Positions 43,641 through 53,400 of a stretch of 59,926 bases of DNA are shown one piece after another. The position numbers and the translations under genes were made by a program. A model generated the notes under the pieces. It worked only from the letters and a program-made list of their open reading frames with translations. It had not been told where the DNA came from and ran no database searches. The stretch covers positions 1 through 59,926 of the forward strand of contig JAFEFF010000009.1 of assembly GCA_018240745.1 (NCBI GenBank), given 5' to 3'. Every line of letters begins with the position of its first letter. Position 1 is the stretch's first letter. The DNA is from Pseudomonadota bacterium (lineage in GTDB: Bacteria > Pseudomonadota > Alphaproteobacteria > Reyranellales > Reyranellaceae).

Positions 43641-45401
43641 TCAAGCCTTGTGATGCACCTTGGCGCGAGCGTAGACCGGGGTTGCGATCCCCTCCAGTCG
43701 CGCCTTGAGTTGCAACGCGAGGAAGCGCGAATAGTGCCGCGACTGGGCGAGGTTGCCGCCATGGAACCACAGCCCTTCCTGCGCAGTCGGCTTCCACATG
43801 TTGCGCAATTCGCCTTCCCACGGGCCGGGATCCTTGGCCGTGCCGGAGCCGAGGCCCCACACCTTGCCGACCCTGTCGGCGACCTCGGCTGAGATCAGCG
43901 CCGCCGCCCACTGGTTCATCGAGCCGTAGCCGGTCGCATAGACGATGAGGTCGGCCGGCAGCGCCGTGCCGTCCTTCAGCACCACGCCCGTCTCGGTCAG
44001 CCGGTCGATCTCCGCCGTCCGGAGCTTGATCTCACCGTCCGAGATCAGGTCGGATGCGCCGACATCGATGTAGTAGCCCGAGCCGCGGCGCATATACATC
44101 GTGCCGATGCCGCTCTCGTCCTCGCCGAAAGTGAGCTTGAAGCCCGCTTTCTCCAGTCGTGCATAGAAGTCGGCATCCTCCTGGCGGATGCGGGCCGTGG
44201 TCGGCTGCGACGCCGCCGGCTGCAGCGCATAGGGCAGCGACGCGACCGTGAAGTCGGCCTTCTCCGTGGTGATGCCCTTCGCGAGCGCCTCCTCCGAATA
44301 GAGCGGCCGGTTGCGCGCCAGCGACTCCGACCGCATCACCAGGGTCGGCGAGCGCTGCAGCATGGTGACGTCGGCGCGGTGCTCCCACAGGTCGGCGGCG
44401 ATGTCGTGCGCCGAGTTGTTCGAGCCGACGACGATGCAGCGCTTGCCCGCCCAGCCCTCGCCGCCGCCATGCGCGCTCGAATGGTGCTGCTTGCCCTTGA
44501 ACTTGTCCGCGCCCGGAAACTTCGGGATCTCCGGGAAGCCCGACATGCCGGTGGCGAGCACGAGGTGCTTGGGCCGCACGGTCAGCGTCTTGCCGTTGCG
44601 CTCGACCTCGGCCGCCCATTCGCGCTTCTGCCCGTCCCAGGTCGCACGCCGGCACGGCGAGGACGACCAGTAGTCGAGCTCCATGATCTTCGTGTAGGAC
44701 TCGAGCCAGTCGCCCATCTTGTCCTTGGGCGTGTAGATCGGCCAATGGTCGGGGAACGGCAGGTACGGCAGATGGTCGTACCAGACCGGATCGTGCAGGC
44801 AGAGCGACTTGTAGCGCTTGCGCCAGGCGTCGCCCGGTCGCTCGTGGGCATCGACGACCAGCGCCGGCACACCGATCCGTTTCAGCCGCGCCGCCAGCCC
44901 GATGCCGCCCTGCCCGCCGCCGACGATCAGCACGAACGGCTGGCGCGTGACGCCGAGCTCGTCGGCATCGGCGCGGCGGCGGTCGCCCCAGGTGACGCGG
45001 TCCCTGAACGCGCCATGGTCGGTGCCGAACGGCCGCGTCGGGCCGGCCTGCTCCTCGAACCCCTTCAGCTCGATCAGCGCGGTGAAGAGCGTCGTCGCCT
45101 TGCCGTCTTTCAGCCGGACATGGCCGCGGCCGCGCCCCACGGCGGTCTCGAAGGTGAACCAGCCCTCGTCCGCGCCTGGTGCCAGGGAATCTGGCAGGAA
45201 AAAGGACGGCTTCACGTCGGCCAGCCGCGCCTTCAGCATGCCCTCGATCGCCGGCCGCCCTTCGAAGGTGACGATGTTCCAGGTGAAGGCGACGAGGTCG
45301 CGCCAGTAGCTCTCGTCGATGAACTGCAGGCCGGCCGCGTCGGCGTCGCCGCGCTCGAGAGCCGACGCGAATTGCGCCAGCCAGGATTGGTACTCGCTCA
45401 C
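43641..45401 (-). CDS. Flavin-containing monooxygenase with NTF2-like N-terminal domain
   Basis: The product has 586 residues from the GTG at 45401. Residues ~1-130 form an NTF2/SnoaL-like domain (ALERGDADAAGLQFIDESYWRDLVAFTW). The flavin part has the FAD site VLIVGGGQGGIGLAARLKRIG, a second nucleotide site CIVVGSNNSAHDIAADLW, and VWYDHLPYLPFPDHWP. Ribosome site evidence is weak (AGG four bases off). The annotated open frame reaches 45464, but that start would overlap the divergent DMT gene. It is followed by the CHRD gene. The family oxidises N- or S-compounds. Confidence 0.9.
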   Translation of the reverse strand: MSEYQSWLAQFASALERGDADAAGLQFIDESYWRDLVAFTWNIVTFEGRPAIEGMLKARLADVKPSFFLPDSLAPGADEGWFTFETAVGRGRGHVRLKDGKATTLFTALIELKGFEEQAGPTRPFGTDHGAFRDRVTWGDRRRADADELGVTRQPFVLIVGGGQGGIGLAARLKRIGVPALVVDAHERPGDAWRKRYKSLCLHDPVWYDHLPYLPFPDHWPIYTPKDKMGDWLESYTKIMELDYWSSSPCRRATWDGQKREWAAEVERNGKTLTVRPKHLVLATGMSGFPEIPKFPGADKFKGKQHHSSAHGGGEGWAGKRCIVVGSNNSAHDIAADLWEHRADVTMLQRSPTLVMRSESLARNRPLYSEEALAKGITTEKADFTVASLPYALQPAASQPTTARIRQEDADFYARLEKAGFKLTFGEDESGIGTMYMRRGSGYYIDVGASDLISDGEIKLRTAEIDRLTETGVVLKDGTALPADLIVYATGYGSMNQWAAALISAEVADRVGKVWGLGSGTAKDPGPWEGELRNMWKPTAQEGLWFHGGNLAQSRHYSRFLALQLKARLEGIATPVYARAKVHHKA

Positions 45402-45457
45402 ACCTGTTGGTAACGCGCGGCAATCCCCGTCGCAACGTGCTAGGACCATCCGACGGA

Positions 45458-46291
45458 ATGCCACGGCTGATCCTGATCACAACGCTGGCGATGCTGGCGT
45501 TCGCCGGCAACTCGCTGCTGTGCCGTGTGGCGTTGCGCGACACGGCGATCGATGCCGCGAGCTTCACCGCGATCCGGCTCGCCGCGGGCGCGCTCGTGCT
45601 CGCGGTGATCGTGCGCGCCCGTGGTAGCCGGCCGACCGAGGCCGGAAGCTGGGCCGGCGCAGCCTGCCTGTTCGGCTATGCCGCCGCCTTCTCCTTCGCC
45701 TACCGCCAGCTCTCGGCCGCGACCGGCGCGATCCTGCTGTTCGGCGCGGTGCAGACAGCGATGCTGTCGTGGGGCTTCTTCATCGGCGAGCGCCTGCGCC
45801 GCCTGCAGATCGCGGGCCTGCTCGTCGCAGTCGCCGGCCTGGTCTACATGCTGCTACCGGGCTTGAGCGCTCCGCCCCTTCTGGGCGCCGCCTTCATGAT
45901 CGCAGCCGGCATTTCCTGGGCCGCCTACTCCCTGCTCGGCCGCGGGACCAAGGATCCGACCAAGGCGACCGCCGGCAACTTCCTCCGTGCGGTGCCGTTC
46001 GCGGCCGCCCTCTTCCTCGCCCACCAGACCAGCACGTCGGTCGACCAGACCGGCGCGCTCTACGCGGCGATCTCCGGCGCCATCACTTCCGGGCTCGGTT
46101 ACGTCTTGTGGTACGCGGCGCTGCCGGCGCTTACGGCAGCATCGGCCGCAGTGATCCAGCTCAGCGTGCCGGCGATTGCGGCGGCGGGAGGGGTGATCCT
46201 GCTCGCCGAGCCGCTGTCGAGCCGCCTAGTGATCGCATCGGCCACGATCATGGGTGGTATCGCGCTGACGATCTTGCGTCCTCGCACCTGA
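45458..46291 (+). CDS. EamA/DMT-family transporter
   Basis: The product has 277 residues and ten predicted helices in two EamA repeats. Visible stretches are PRLILITTLAMLAFAGNSLLCRVALRD at the start and GYVLWYAALPALTAASAAVIQLSVPAIAAAGGVILLAEPLS near the end. The ATG at 45458 is preceded by CGACGGA. Such proteins export amino acids or drug-like metabolites. It lies head-to-head with the flavin monooxygenase gene at a ~56-base distance. Confidence 0.9.
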   Translation: MPRLILITTLAMLAFAGNSLLCRVALRDTAIDAASFTAIRLAAGALVLAVIVRARGSRPTEAGSWAGAACLFGYAAAFSFAYRQLSAATGAILLFGAVQTAMLSWGFFIGERLRRLQIAGLLVAVAGLVYMLLPGLSAPPLLGAAFMIAAGISWAAYSLLGRGTKDPTKATAGNFLRAVPFAAALFLAHQTSTSVDQTGALYAAISGAITSGLGYVLWYAALPALTAASAAVIQLSVPAIAAAGGVILLAEPLSSRLVIASATIMGGIALTILRPRT

Positions 46292-46325
46292 CGGGCGGAT
46301 GATCGAGTTCCTGGAGGAACGGCCC

Positions 46326-47465
46326 ATGAAATACGACGTCATTTCCGCCGATGGCCATGTCGACCTGATCTGGCTGCCCCCCGACCTCTTCACCAAGAAC
46401 GCCTCGGCCCAGTTCAAGGACCGCATGCCCCATGTCGTCGAAGGCCCCAAGGGCCCCGAATGGGTGAGCGCCAAGGGCGCAAAGTTCGGGCTGATGAACG
46501 GCATGGGCTCGGCCGGCCGCGAATACGTCCCGGGCGTGATCCATCGCTCCGACCGCATGGCCTCCACCGGCCTGTACGACGACGGCAAGAAGGGCATCCG
46601 CCGCCTCACCGACGTCGAGCTGCGACTGAAGGACCAGGACCGCGACGGCGTGCAGGCCGAGATCCTGTACGGCGTGCTGGGCTCGAGCGGCCGCCTCAAC
46701 GACCCGGAAGCCGCGCTGGAGATGCTGCGCATCTACAACGACTGGCTTCACGACTTCTGCAAGCAGGCGCCCGACCGGCTGATCGGCCTGGCCAACATCC
46801 CGAACTACAACATGGAGGAATCGGTCGCCGAGGCGATGCGCAACGCCAAGCGCGGGGTGCGCGGCCTCGACATCGCCAACCGGCCCGACATGGTGCCGCT
46901 GTGGGACGAGCACTGGGAGCCCTTATGGAAGTTCTCCCACGAGACCGGCATCCCGCTGCACTTCCATACCATCGGCGGCCGCTCGCCGGACTACACCAAG
47001 TTCCCGCAGCACGTGGTGCGTCGCATCCAGGCGGTGCACATCACCGGCTTCCAGATGCACATGAGCACCATGCTCATGGGGTTGATGTTCTCCGGCGCGC
47101 CGGAGCGCTATCCCAACATGAAGGTGGTGATCGGCGAGGCGGGCATCGGCTGGATCCCCTACGTCCTGCAGCACATGGACCTCGAATGGGAGGACCAGTT
47201 CCAGGATCTCGACCTCAAGATGAAGCCCAGCGAGTACTGGTACCGCCAGTTCTACGCCACCTACCAGACCGACCCGGTCGGCGTGGAGCTGCTCCACCAT
47301 CTCGGCGAGGACAACGTGATGTGGGGTTCCGACTTCCCGCATCCCGACGGCATCTGGCCCGACAGCCAGGAGTTCCTCAACAAGGAACTCACGACCGTCT
47401 CGCCCGAGGCGCGGCGCAAGGTCACCCGCGACAATGCCATGAAGCTCTACCGGCTGGGCAACTGA
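46326..47465 (+). CDS. Amidohydrolase family protein (ACMSD-like fold)
   Basis: The product has 379 residues. GGAGGAA lies seven bases before the ATG. The barrel enzyme carries DVISADGHVDLIWLPPD (DGHVD replacing HxH), FHTIGG for the metal His, YPNMKVVIGEAGIGWIPYVLQHMD, and the catalytic Asp in VMWGSDFPHPDG. The ending PEARRKVTRDNAMKLYRL is the usual lid helix. It is distinct from the amidohydrolase at 39.5 kb. The substrate is unknown; relatives act on decarboxylation or lactone hydrolysis. Confidence 0.9.
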   Translation: MKYDVISADGHVDLIWLPPDLFTKNASAQFKDRMPHVVEGPKGPEWVSAKGAKFGLMNGMGSAGREYVPGVIHRSDRMASTGLYDDGKKGIRRLTDVELRLKDQDRDGVQAEILYGVLGSSGRLNDPEAALEMLRIYNDWLHDFCKQAPDRLIGLANIPNYNMEESVAEAMRNAKRGVRGLDIANRPDMVPLWDEHWEPLWKFSHETGIPLHFHTIGGRSPDYTKFPQHVVRRIQAVHITGFQMHMSTMLMGLMFSGAPERYPNMKVVIGEAGIGWIPYVLQHMDLEWEDQFQDLDLKMKPSEYWYRQFYATYQTDPVGVELLHHLGEDNVMWGSDFPHPDGIWPDSQEFLNKELTTVSPEARRKVTRDNAMKLYRLGN

Positions 47466-47477
47466 CGCCGAGCCGGC

Positions 47478-48791
47478 CTACGCCGCCTTCTTCGGCGGGC
47501 GAGCATCCTTGCGCAACTTGTCGATGCCCAGCATTTTCATGACGGCGCGCTCGTAGATGGGCGCGCTGGTGCCGTTGCGGACCTTGCGCAGGAAGTACTT
47601 CTCGAAGCCAACCTTGGCGGCGTGCACCCAGTAGCCGCGGCCCGACCAGTTGACGTTGCGCGGCGGGATCTGCGGCAGGGCGACGAAGGCCACGCCGTCA
47701 TTGCCGAAATCGGCCAGGCACACCGCATTCCAGGTCGGCTCGCGCTCGGGAGCCTTGCCGGCGACCAGAGCGGCAATGTTGTGCGCGACCGCGGTGACCA
47801 TGGATTCGATCATGTAACCGGTCTTGGGCACCCCGACCGGCACCGGCGTCTGCTCATACGGCGGGATGGCGATGCAGACGCCGACGGCGAACACGTTCTT
47901 GTAGGTCGGATTACGCTGATGCGCGTCCACGACCACGAAGCCGCGCGGGTTGGCCAAGCCCGGCAATCCCTTGCCGTCCTCGCCCATCAGGCAGGGCACG
48001 CCCCGGAATGCAGGAATGAACATCGCCAGCCTGGCCGGCAGGCGGTGCTGGGGCCCCGGCTTTCCGTCGGCTCCGATCTCGGTGCAGGCGACGGCGTCGC
48101 TGTCGATCTGGTCGACCCGGGCATTGGTCAGCCACTTGATGTCGCGCTCGCGCAGCTCCGACTCGAGCAGGCTCTTGGTGTCGCCGACGCCGCCCAGGCC
48201 GAGATGGCCGATATAGGGTTCGGAGGTAACGAAGGTGATCGGCACCTTGTCGCGAATCTTCCGCCGGCGGAGGTCGGTATTGACCATCATGGCGAACTCG
48301 TAGGCCGGCCCGAAGCATGAGGCTCCCTGGACGGCGCCGATCACGATCGGGCCCGGATTTTCGCAGAAGCGCTCCCACCGCTCCGCCGCCTTCTCGGCAT
48401 GATCGACGTGACAGATCGAGACGGTGTTGGCCTGCGGCCCCAGCCCGGGAATCTCGTCGAAGGCCAGGGCCGGGCCGGTTGCGATCACGAGATAGTCGTA
48501 GGACAGCCGGCGGCCGTCGTTGAGTTCAATGGCATTTTCCGCGGGCAACAGCCGGCGTGCGCCGGCGGCGTCGAAGCCGATGCCGTACTTCGCCAGCGTC
48601 CCGGGCAGGTGGACCTTGATGTCCGCCGGCTTGCGCCAGCCGAGCGCGACCCAGGGATTCGACGGCACGAACTGGAACCATTCCGAATCGGAGACGACGG
48701 TGATGTCCGCCTGTCGCCCGACCGTCTCGCGCAGCTCGTAAGCCATCGAGATGCCGCCAATGCCGGCTCCGAGCACGATGATCCTGGGCAT
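47478..48791 (-). CDS. sqr: Sulfide:quinone oxidoreductase
   Basis: The flavoprotein has 437 residues. The FAD site IIVLGAGIGGISMAYELRE is followed by LVIATGPALAFDEIPG. Cys127, Cys159 (VQGASCFGPAYEF) and Cys306 (FAVGVCIAIPP) line up with the three catalytic cysteines of SQR. The protein ends in a membrane-docking amphipathic stretch (FEKYFLRKVRNG). An FNR-type box lies 56 bases upstream. Together with DUF2892 and the ArsR-type gene it makes a sulfide-handling set that passes electrons to the quinone pool. Confidence 0.9.
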   Translation of the reverse strand: MPRIIVLGAGIGGISMAYELRETVGRQADITVVSDSEWFQFVPSNPWVALGWRKPADIKVHLPGTLAKYGIGFDAAGARRLLPAENAIELNDGRRLSYDYLVIATGPALAFDEIPGLGPQANTVSICHVDHAEKAAERWERFCENPGPIVIGAVQGASCFGPAYEFAMMVNTDLRRRKIRDKVPITFVTSEPYIGHLGLGGVGDTKSLLESELRERDIKWLTNARVDQIDSDAVACTEIGADGKPGPQHRLPARLAMFIPAFRGVPCLMGEDGKGLPGLANPRGFVVVDAHQRNPTYKNVFAVGVCIAIPPYEQTPVPVGVPKTGYMIESMVTAVAHNIAALVAGKAPEREPTWNAVCLADFGNDGVAFVALPQIPPRNVNWSGRGYWVHAAKVGFEKYFLRKVRNGTSAPIYERAVMKMLGIDKLRKDARPPKKAA

Positions 48792-48846
48792 CGCTTCCTC
48801 CTGCTCGCCAATGTTGCCAGTTCACGCCGCGCACGCTCCGGCCGCC

Positions 48847-48860
48847 TTGATGTGCATCAA
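48847..48860. promoter_or_regulatory. Perfect FNR box before sqr
   Basis: TTGATGTGCATCAA sits in CCTTGATG/TG/CATCAAGG, an 18-bp palindrome. It lies in the 105-base gap between DUF2892 and sqr, 55 bases before the sqr ATG, so sqr may be read from its own oxygen-controlled promoter. Confidence 0.8.
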
Positions 48861-48896
48861 GGTCGGCCTTCGGCGCGCCGGCATCCTCTTCCGATG

Positions 48897-49100
48897 TCAG
48901 GAAAAGGCACAGCCTTCCTTCAGGCCGAGACGCTTGAAGATGATCGCGGCGGGGCAGAAACCCGTGAACGCGGACTGCAGCATGTTGGCGCCGACGAAGG
49001 CGGTGAGCAGCAGCCAGTAGGGGTTGTGGAGCTGGCTGAGTGCCAGGCTCACCAGGATCATCAGGCCGGCCAGGGCCATGACGGCACGATCGATGGACAT
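48897..49100 (-). CDS. DUF2892 family membrane protein
   Basis: The product has 67 residues with two membrane helices: DRAVMALAGLMILVSLALSQL and WLLLTAFVGANMLQSAFTGFCPAAIIF. The FTGFCP motif carries one Cys between helix and tail, the hallmark of the YgaP-like membrane anchor. This family often sits near sulfur-transfer enzymes and may anchor a persulfide carrier. It follows the ArsR-type gene by 12 bases. Confidence 0.9.
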   Translation of the reverse strand: MSIDRAVMALAGLMILVSLALSQLHNPYWLLLTAFVGANMLQSAFTGFCPAAIIFKRLGLKEGCAFS

Positions 49101-49112
49101 GACAGTCTCCTC

Positions 49113-49430
49113 TCAACGGCGCCGGCTGCGACGCGCAGGCCGGCAATAGACGTCGTACAGAACGTCGATGAGCCGCTTCACGCCCTGGTTGGCGAGCGCG
49201 TAGTAGATGGTCTGCGACTCGCGCCGCGTCTTCACCACCCTGGCCTCGCGCAGCCTGGCGAGGTGCTGCGACAACGCCGACTGGCTGAGGCCGACGACGG
49301 CCTCGAGCTCGCCGACGGTGCGCTCGCCTTTCACCAGTTCGCACAGCACCACCAGTCGCCGGTCGTTGGCCATCGATTTCAGCAAATCGGCGGCCTCGTG
49401 CGCCTTGGACTTCACGGCTTCAACATTCAT
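49113..49430 (-). CDS. ArsR-family regulator, BigR/SqrR type
   Basis: The product has 105 residues. The winged helix contains LSQSALSQHLARLREARVV. Cys30 (RRLVVLCELV) and Cys96 (YDVYCR) are placed as the Cys pair of SqrR and BigR, which form a disulfide or tetrasulfide with sulfide and release DNA. The ATG at 49430 is three bases from a 15-bp palindrome. It precedes DUF2892 and sqr, the classic BigR-controlled sulfide operon. Confidence 0.9.
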   Translation of the reverse strand: MNVEAVKSKAHEAADLLKSMANDRRLVVLCELVKGERTVGELEAVVGLSQSALSQHLARLREARVVKTRRESQTIYYALANQGVKRLIDVLYDVYCRPARRSRRR

Positions 49431-49432
49431 GG

Positions 49433-49447
49433 TTGCTAAATTAGGAA
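49433..49447. promoter_or_regulatory. Putative BigR/SqrR operator
   Basis: TTGCTAAATTAGGAA reads as CTAA-A-TTAG with TT/AA outer pairs, an imperfect AT-rich palindrome in GC-rich DNA. It lies in the 64-base gap between the regulator and the divergent RND genes, 3 bases from one ATG and 47 from the other. Confidence 0.5.
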
Positions 49448-49494
49448 CTGCTCATATATTCGTCAAGGCCGACGCCGCCCGAAGGAAATCAGGA

Positions 49495-50466
49495 ATGAGT
49501 CGCATCGCCGCCATCGCCGCCTCCGCGCTGCTCGCCGGCCTCTGCCTGCCCGCGGCGGCCCAGCAGGCGGTCGCGCTGAAGCAGGTCGAGGACCGCAAGG
49601 CCGTGATCGCCACGGTCGAGCCGGTGCGCGAGCTCGTCGCGCGCTCGCGGATCGCCGGCACCATCACCACGCTCGCGGTCCGCGAGGGCGACCGGGTTGC
49701 CGCCGGCGACCGGATCGCCCTGGTGGTCGACCCCAAGCTGGCGCTGCAGATCAAGGCCCTCGACTCGCGCATGCAGGCGCAGAGCGCCGCGCGCGAGCAG
49801 GCGGAGATCGACTACGGCCGCCTGCAGCAGCTCCGGGCGTCGGGGACCGTCTCGCAGGCGCAGCTCGACCAGGCCCGGACCCGGCTCGAGGCCGCCGAGC
49901 GTACCCTGCAGGCGCTGCGCTCGGACCGCGAGGTCGTCGAGCAGCAGTCGGTGGAAGGCGCCGTGCTGGCGCCCGGCGCCGGCCGCGTGCTCAAGGTGCC
50001 GGTTTCGCTCGGCAGCGTCGTCCTGTCGGGCGAGACGATCGCCACCCTGGCGGCCGACAACTACATCCTGCGGCTGCAGCTGCCGGAGCGCCACGCCCGC
50101 TTCCTGAAGCCGGGCGACACCATCCTGGTCGGCGCGCGCGGCCTGCAGCAGCAGGAGCAGGAGACGCTGCGCCACGGCACGGTGCGGCTGGTCTATCCGC
50201 AGATCGACCAGGGCCGGGTCATCGCCGATGCCGAGGTCGAGGGCCTCGGCGACTACTTCGTCGGCGAGCGCACCCTTGTCTATGTCGCGACCGGTACGCG
50301 CGAGGCATTGGTCGTGCCGGCCAGCTACGTCTACCGCCGCTTCGGCGTCACCTATCTGAAGCTCAAGGACGGACGGGAGGTCGTCGTGCAGGTCGGCCTG
50401 CCGGTGGCCGGCGGCATCGAGATCCTCGCCGGCGTGAAGCAGGGCGACGAGGTCGTGGCCCCATGA
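49495..50466 (+). CDS. RND efflux periplasmic adaptor subunit
   Basis: The product has 323 residues. Residues 1-21 are a signal peptide (SALLAGLCLPAAAQ). The lipoyl halves flank an alpha-hairpin (KALDSRMQAQSAAREQAEIDYGRLQQLRASG), then beta-barrel and proximal domains. GAAGGA lies ten bases before the ATG at 49495; a longer frame would overlap the divergent regulator. It overlaps the pump gene by four bases. Its gap shares the putative BigR operator, so sulfide control is possible. Confidence 0.92.
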   Translation: MSRIAAIAASALLAGLCLPAAAQQAVALKQVEDRKAVIATVEPVRELVARSRIAGTITTLAVREGDRVAAGDRIALVVDPKLALQIKALDSRMQAQSAAREQAEIDYGRLQQLRASGTVSQAQLDQARTRLEAAERTLQALRSDREVVEQQSVEGAVLAPGAGRVLKVPVSLGSVVLSGETIATLAADNYILRLQLPERHARFLKPGDTILVGARGLQQQEQETLRHGTVRLVYPQIDQGRVIADAEVEGLGDYFVGERTLVYVATGTREALVVPASYVYRRFGVTYLKLKDGREVVVQVGLPVAGGIEILAGVKQGDEVVAP

Positions 50467-53400
50467 AGCTCGGCATTTCGGGCTGGCTGACGCGGGCGTC
50501 GATCCGCTCGCCGCTGACGCCGCTCTTCCTCGTCGCCGCCCTGATGGTGGGGGCGCTGGCATTGCTCGGCTTGCCGCGCGAGGAGGAGCCGCAGATCAGC
50601 GTGCCGATGGTCGACATCCTGGTCACCGCCAACGGCTACAAGGCGGGTGACGCGATAGAGCTCATCACCAAGCCGCTCGAGGACATCGTCAAGGGCATCG
50701 ACGGTGTGGAGCATGTCTACTCCTTCACCCAGGACGATTCGGTATTGGTGACCGCGCGGTTCTTCGTCGGCACCGACCAGGATACCGCCCTGCTGCGCAT
50801 CCACGAGAAGATCCGCGCCAACATCGCCGATCTGCCCAAGGGCATCCCGGAGCCGCTGATCATCGGCCGCGGCATCAACGACGTGGCGATCGTCACCCTC
50901 ACTCTCGAACCGAAGCCGAATGCCAAGGCGGTGTGGACCGACAACGGGCTGTACCAGATCGCCGACGAGCTCCGGCACGAGCTGGTCAAGGTCGACGATG
51001 TCGGGCTGACCTACATCGTCGGCGGCAGCCCCAACCAGATCCGGGTCGAGCCCGATCCCGAGCGCCTTGCGCTCTACGGCATCACGCTCAACCAGCTGGT
51101 CGACAAGCTCGGCAGCGCCAACCGGTCGTTCCTGGTCGGCGCCTTCCGTCAGCTCGACCGCAACGTCCCGGTGGTCGCCGGCCAGACGCTGCAGGGCGTG
51201 CCCGACATCGGCCTGCTGCTCCTGACGGCGCGCGACGGCCGCCCGGTCTACGTGAAGGACGTCGCCAAGGTGATCGTCGGTGCCGCCGAGCCCGGCCAGC
51301 ACACCTGGACGCTGACACGCGCTGCGAATGGCGAGCTCGAGCAACGGCCCATGGTCACGGTCGCCTTCGCCAAGCGCCGCGGCGCCAATGCGGTGGTCGT
51401 CGCCGACCACCTTCTGGAGCGGCTGAAGACGGTCGAGGGACGCCTGGTGCCGAACGACGTGGTGGTTACGGTGAGCCGCAACTACGGCGAGACGGCGACC
51501 GAGAAGGCCGACGAGCTGCTGTTCCATCTCGGCCTGGCGACGGTGTCGATCGTCCTGCTGATCACCCTCACCGTCGGCTGGCGCGAGGGCCTCGTCGTGC
51601 TGGTCGTCATCCCGACCACGATCCTGCTGACGCTCTTCGCCTCGTGGCTGATGGGCTACACGATCAACCGGGTCAGCCTGTTCGCCCTGATCTTCTCGAT
51701 CGGCATCCTGGTCGACGACGCCATCGTCGTGGTCGAGAACATCGTCCGGCACTGGCAGGCGCGCCGTAGCGCAAGCCTGGACGAAAGCGCCGTCGAGGCG
51801 GTGGCCGAAGTCGGCAACCCGACCATCGTCGCCACCCTCACCATCATCGTGGCGCTGCTGCCGATGATGTTCGTCAGCGGGCTGATGGGCCCGTACATGA
51901 GCCCGATCCCGGCCAATGCCTCGATGGCGATGGTCTTCTCCTTCTTCGTCGCCGTGGTCATCACGCCGTGGCTGCTGCTGCGCATCGCCGTCCGGCATTT
52001 TCAGGCGGCGCCAGCCGGCCACGGCCATGAGGAGGTGGGCGCCATGGGGCGCTTTTACCTCAGGGTCGCCCGGCCGCTGCTGACCGGCCGGCGCAATGCC
52101 AAGCTTTTCCTGGCGGCGGTGACGGCCGCGACGATCGCGGTCTGCGTCCTGTTCGCCACCCGCGACGTCACGGTCAAGCTCCTGCCGTTCGACAACAAGT
52201 CGGAGCTGCAGGTGGTCGTCGACCTGCCGCAGGGCTCGACCCTGGAGGACACCGAGCGCTTCCTCATGGATGCCGCCCGCCGCCTGAAGGACCTGCCCGA
52301 GATGACGTCGATGCAGCTCTATGCCGGCACCGCCGCGCCGTTCAACTTCAACGGGCTGGTGCGGCACTACTATCTGCGCCGCGCACCCGAGCAGGGCGAC
52401 CTGCAGATCAACCTGCAGGCCAAGGGCGAACGCAGCCGCGCCAGCCATGCCATCGCCCTCGACGTACGCCAGCGGCTCAACTCGCTGCCCCAGCCGCCCG
52501 GCACGACGCTCCGGGTCGTCGAGGTGCCGCCGGGCCCGCCGGTGCTGGCGACGCTGCTCGCCGAGGTCTACGGCTCCGACGACACGGCGCGCCGCGAGGC
52601 TGCCCTCAAGGTGCGCGACGCCTTCAAGAAGGTACCGTTCGTCGTCGATGTCGACGACACGCTCCACCAGCCGGCGGAACGGCTGCGCTTCTCGATCAAC
52701 CAGGAGAACCTGGAGTTCTACGGCGTCGACGAGCAGGCGGTGTACGACACCATCGCCGCGATCATCGGCGGCGTGAAGGTCGGCTACTCGCAGCGCGGCC
52801 ACGGCGCCAAGCCGATCGACATCACCGTCAAGCTGCCGCGCAGCGCCGAATGGCTGGGCGAGCGGATTCTCTCGACACCGCTGCCCGCCGGCGGCACGCG
52901 CCGGGTGGGCGCGAATGTCGAGCTCGGCGACGTGGTCACGGTCAAGCGCGAGCCCGCGTCCTACACCCTGTTCCGCCGCGACGGCCGGTTCGCCGAGATG
53001 GTCCAGGCCGAGGTCGCCGGCCGCTTCGAGGCGCCGATCTACGGCATGCTCGCGGTCGAGGACGAGATCGCGAAGATGGACTGGGGCAAGCCGGGCGGCC
53101 TGCCGATCCACTACCACGGCCAACCGACCGACGAGTCGCATCCGGCGCTGCTGTGGGACGGCGAGTGGGAGGTGACCTACGTCACCTTCCGCGACATGGG
53201 GGCGGCCTTCATGGTGGCGATCCTCGGCATCTACCTGCTGGTGGTCGCGCAGTTCGGGTCCTACCGTCTGCCGCTGGTCATCCTCACCCCGGTTCCGCTG
53301 ACCCTGATCGGCATCGTGCTCGGGCACTGGCTGCTGGGGGCGCCCTTCACGGCCACCTCCATGATCGGCTTCATCGCACTGGCCGGCATCATCGTGCGCA

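Noticed and set aside
45411..45436. Third SigF-like site (GTAACG near the flavin monooxygenase start)
   Set aside because: After the 16-base spacer the sequence reads GCAA, not CGAA.
50352..53327. 991-residue minus-strand frame
   Set aside because: It is antisense to the RND pump and consists of Asp/His/Arg/Ala runs with no fold signature.
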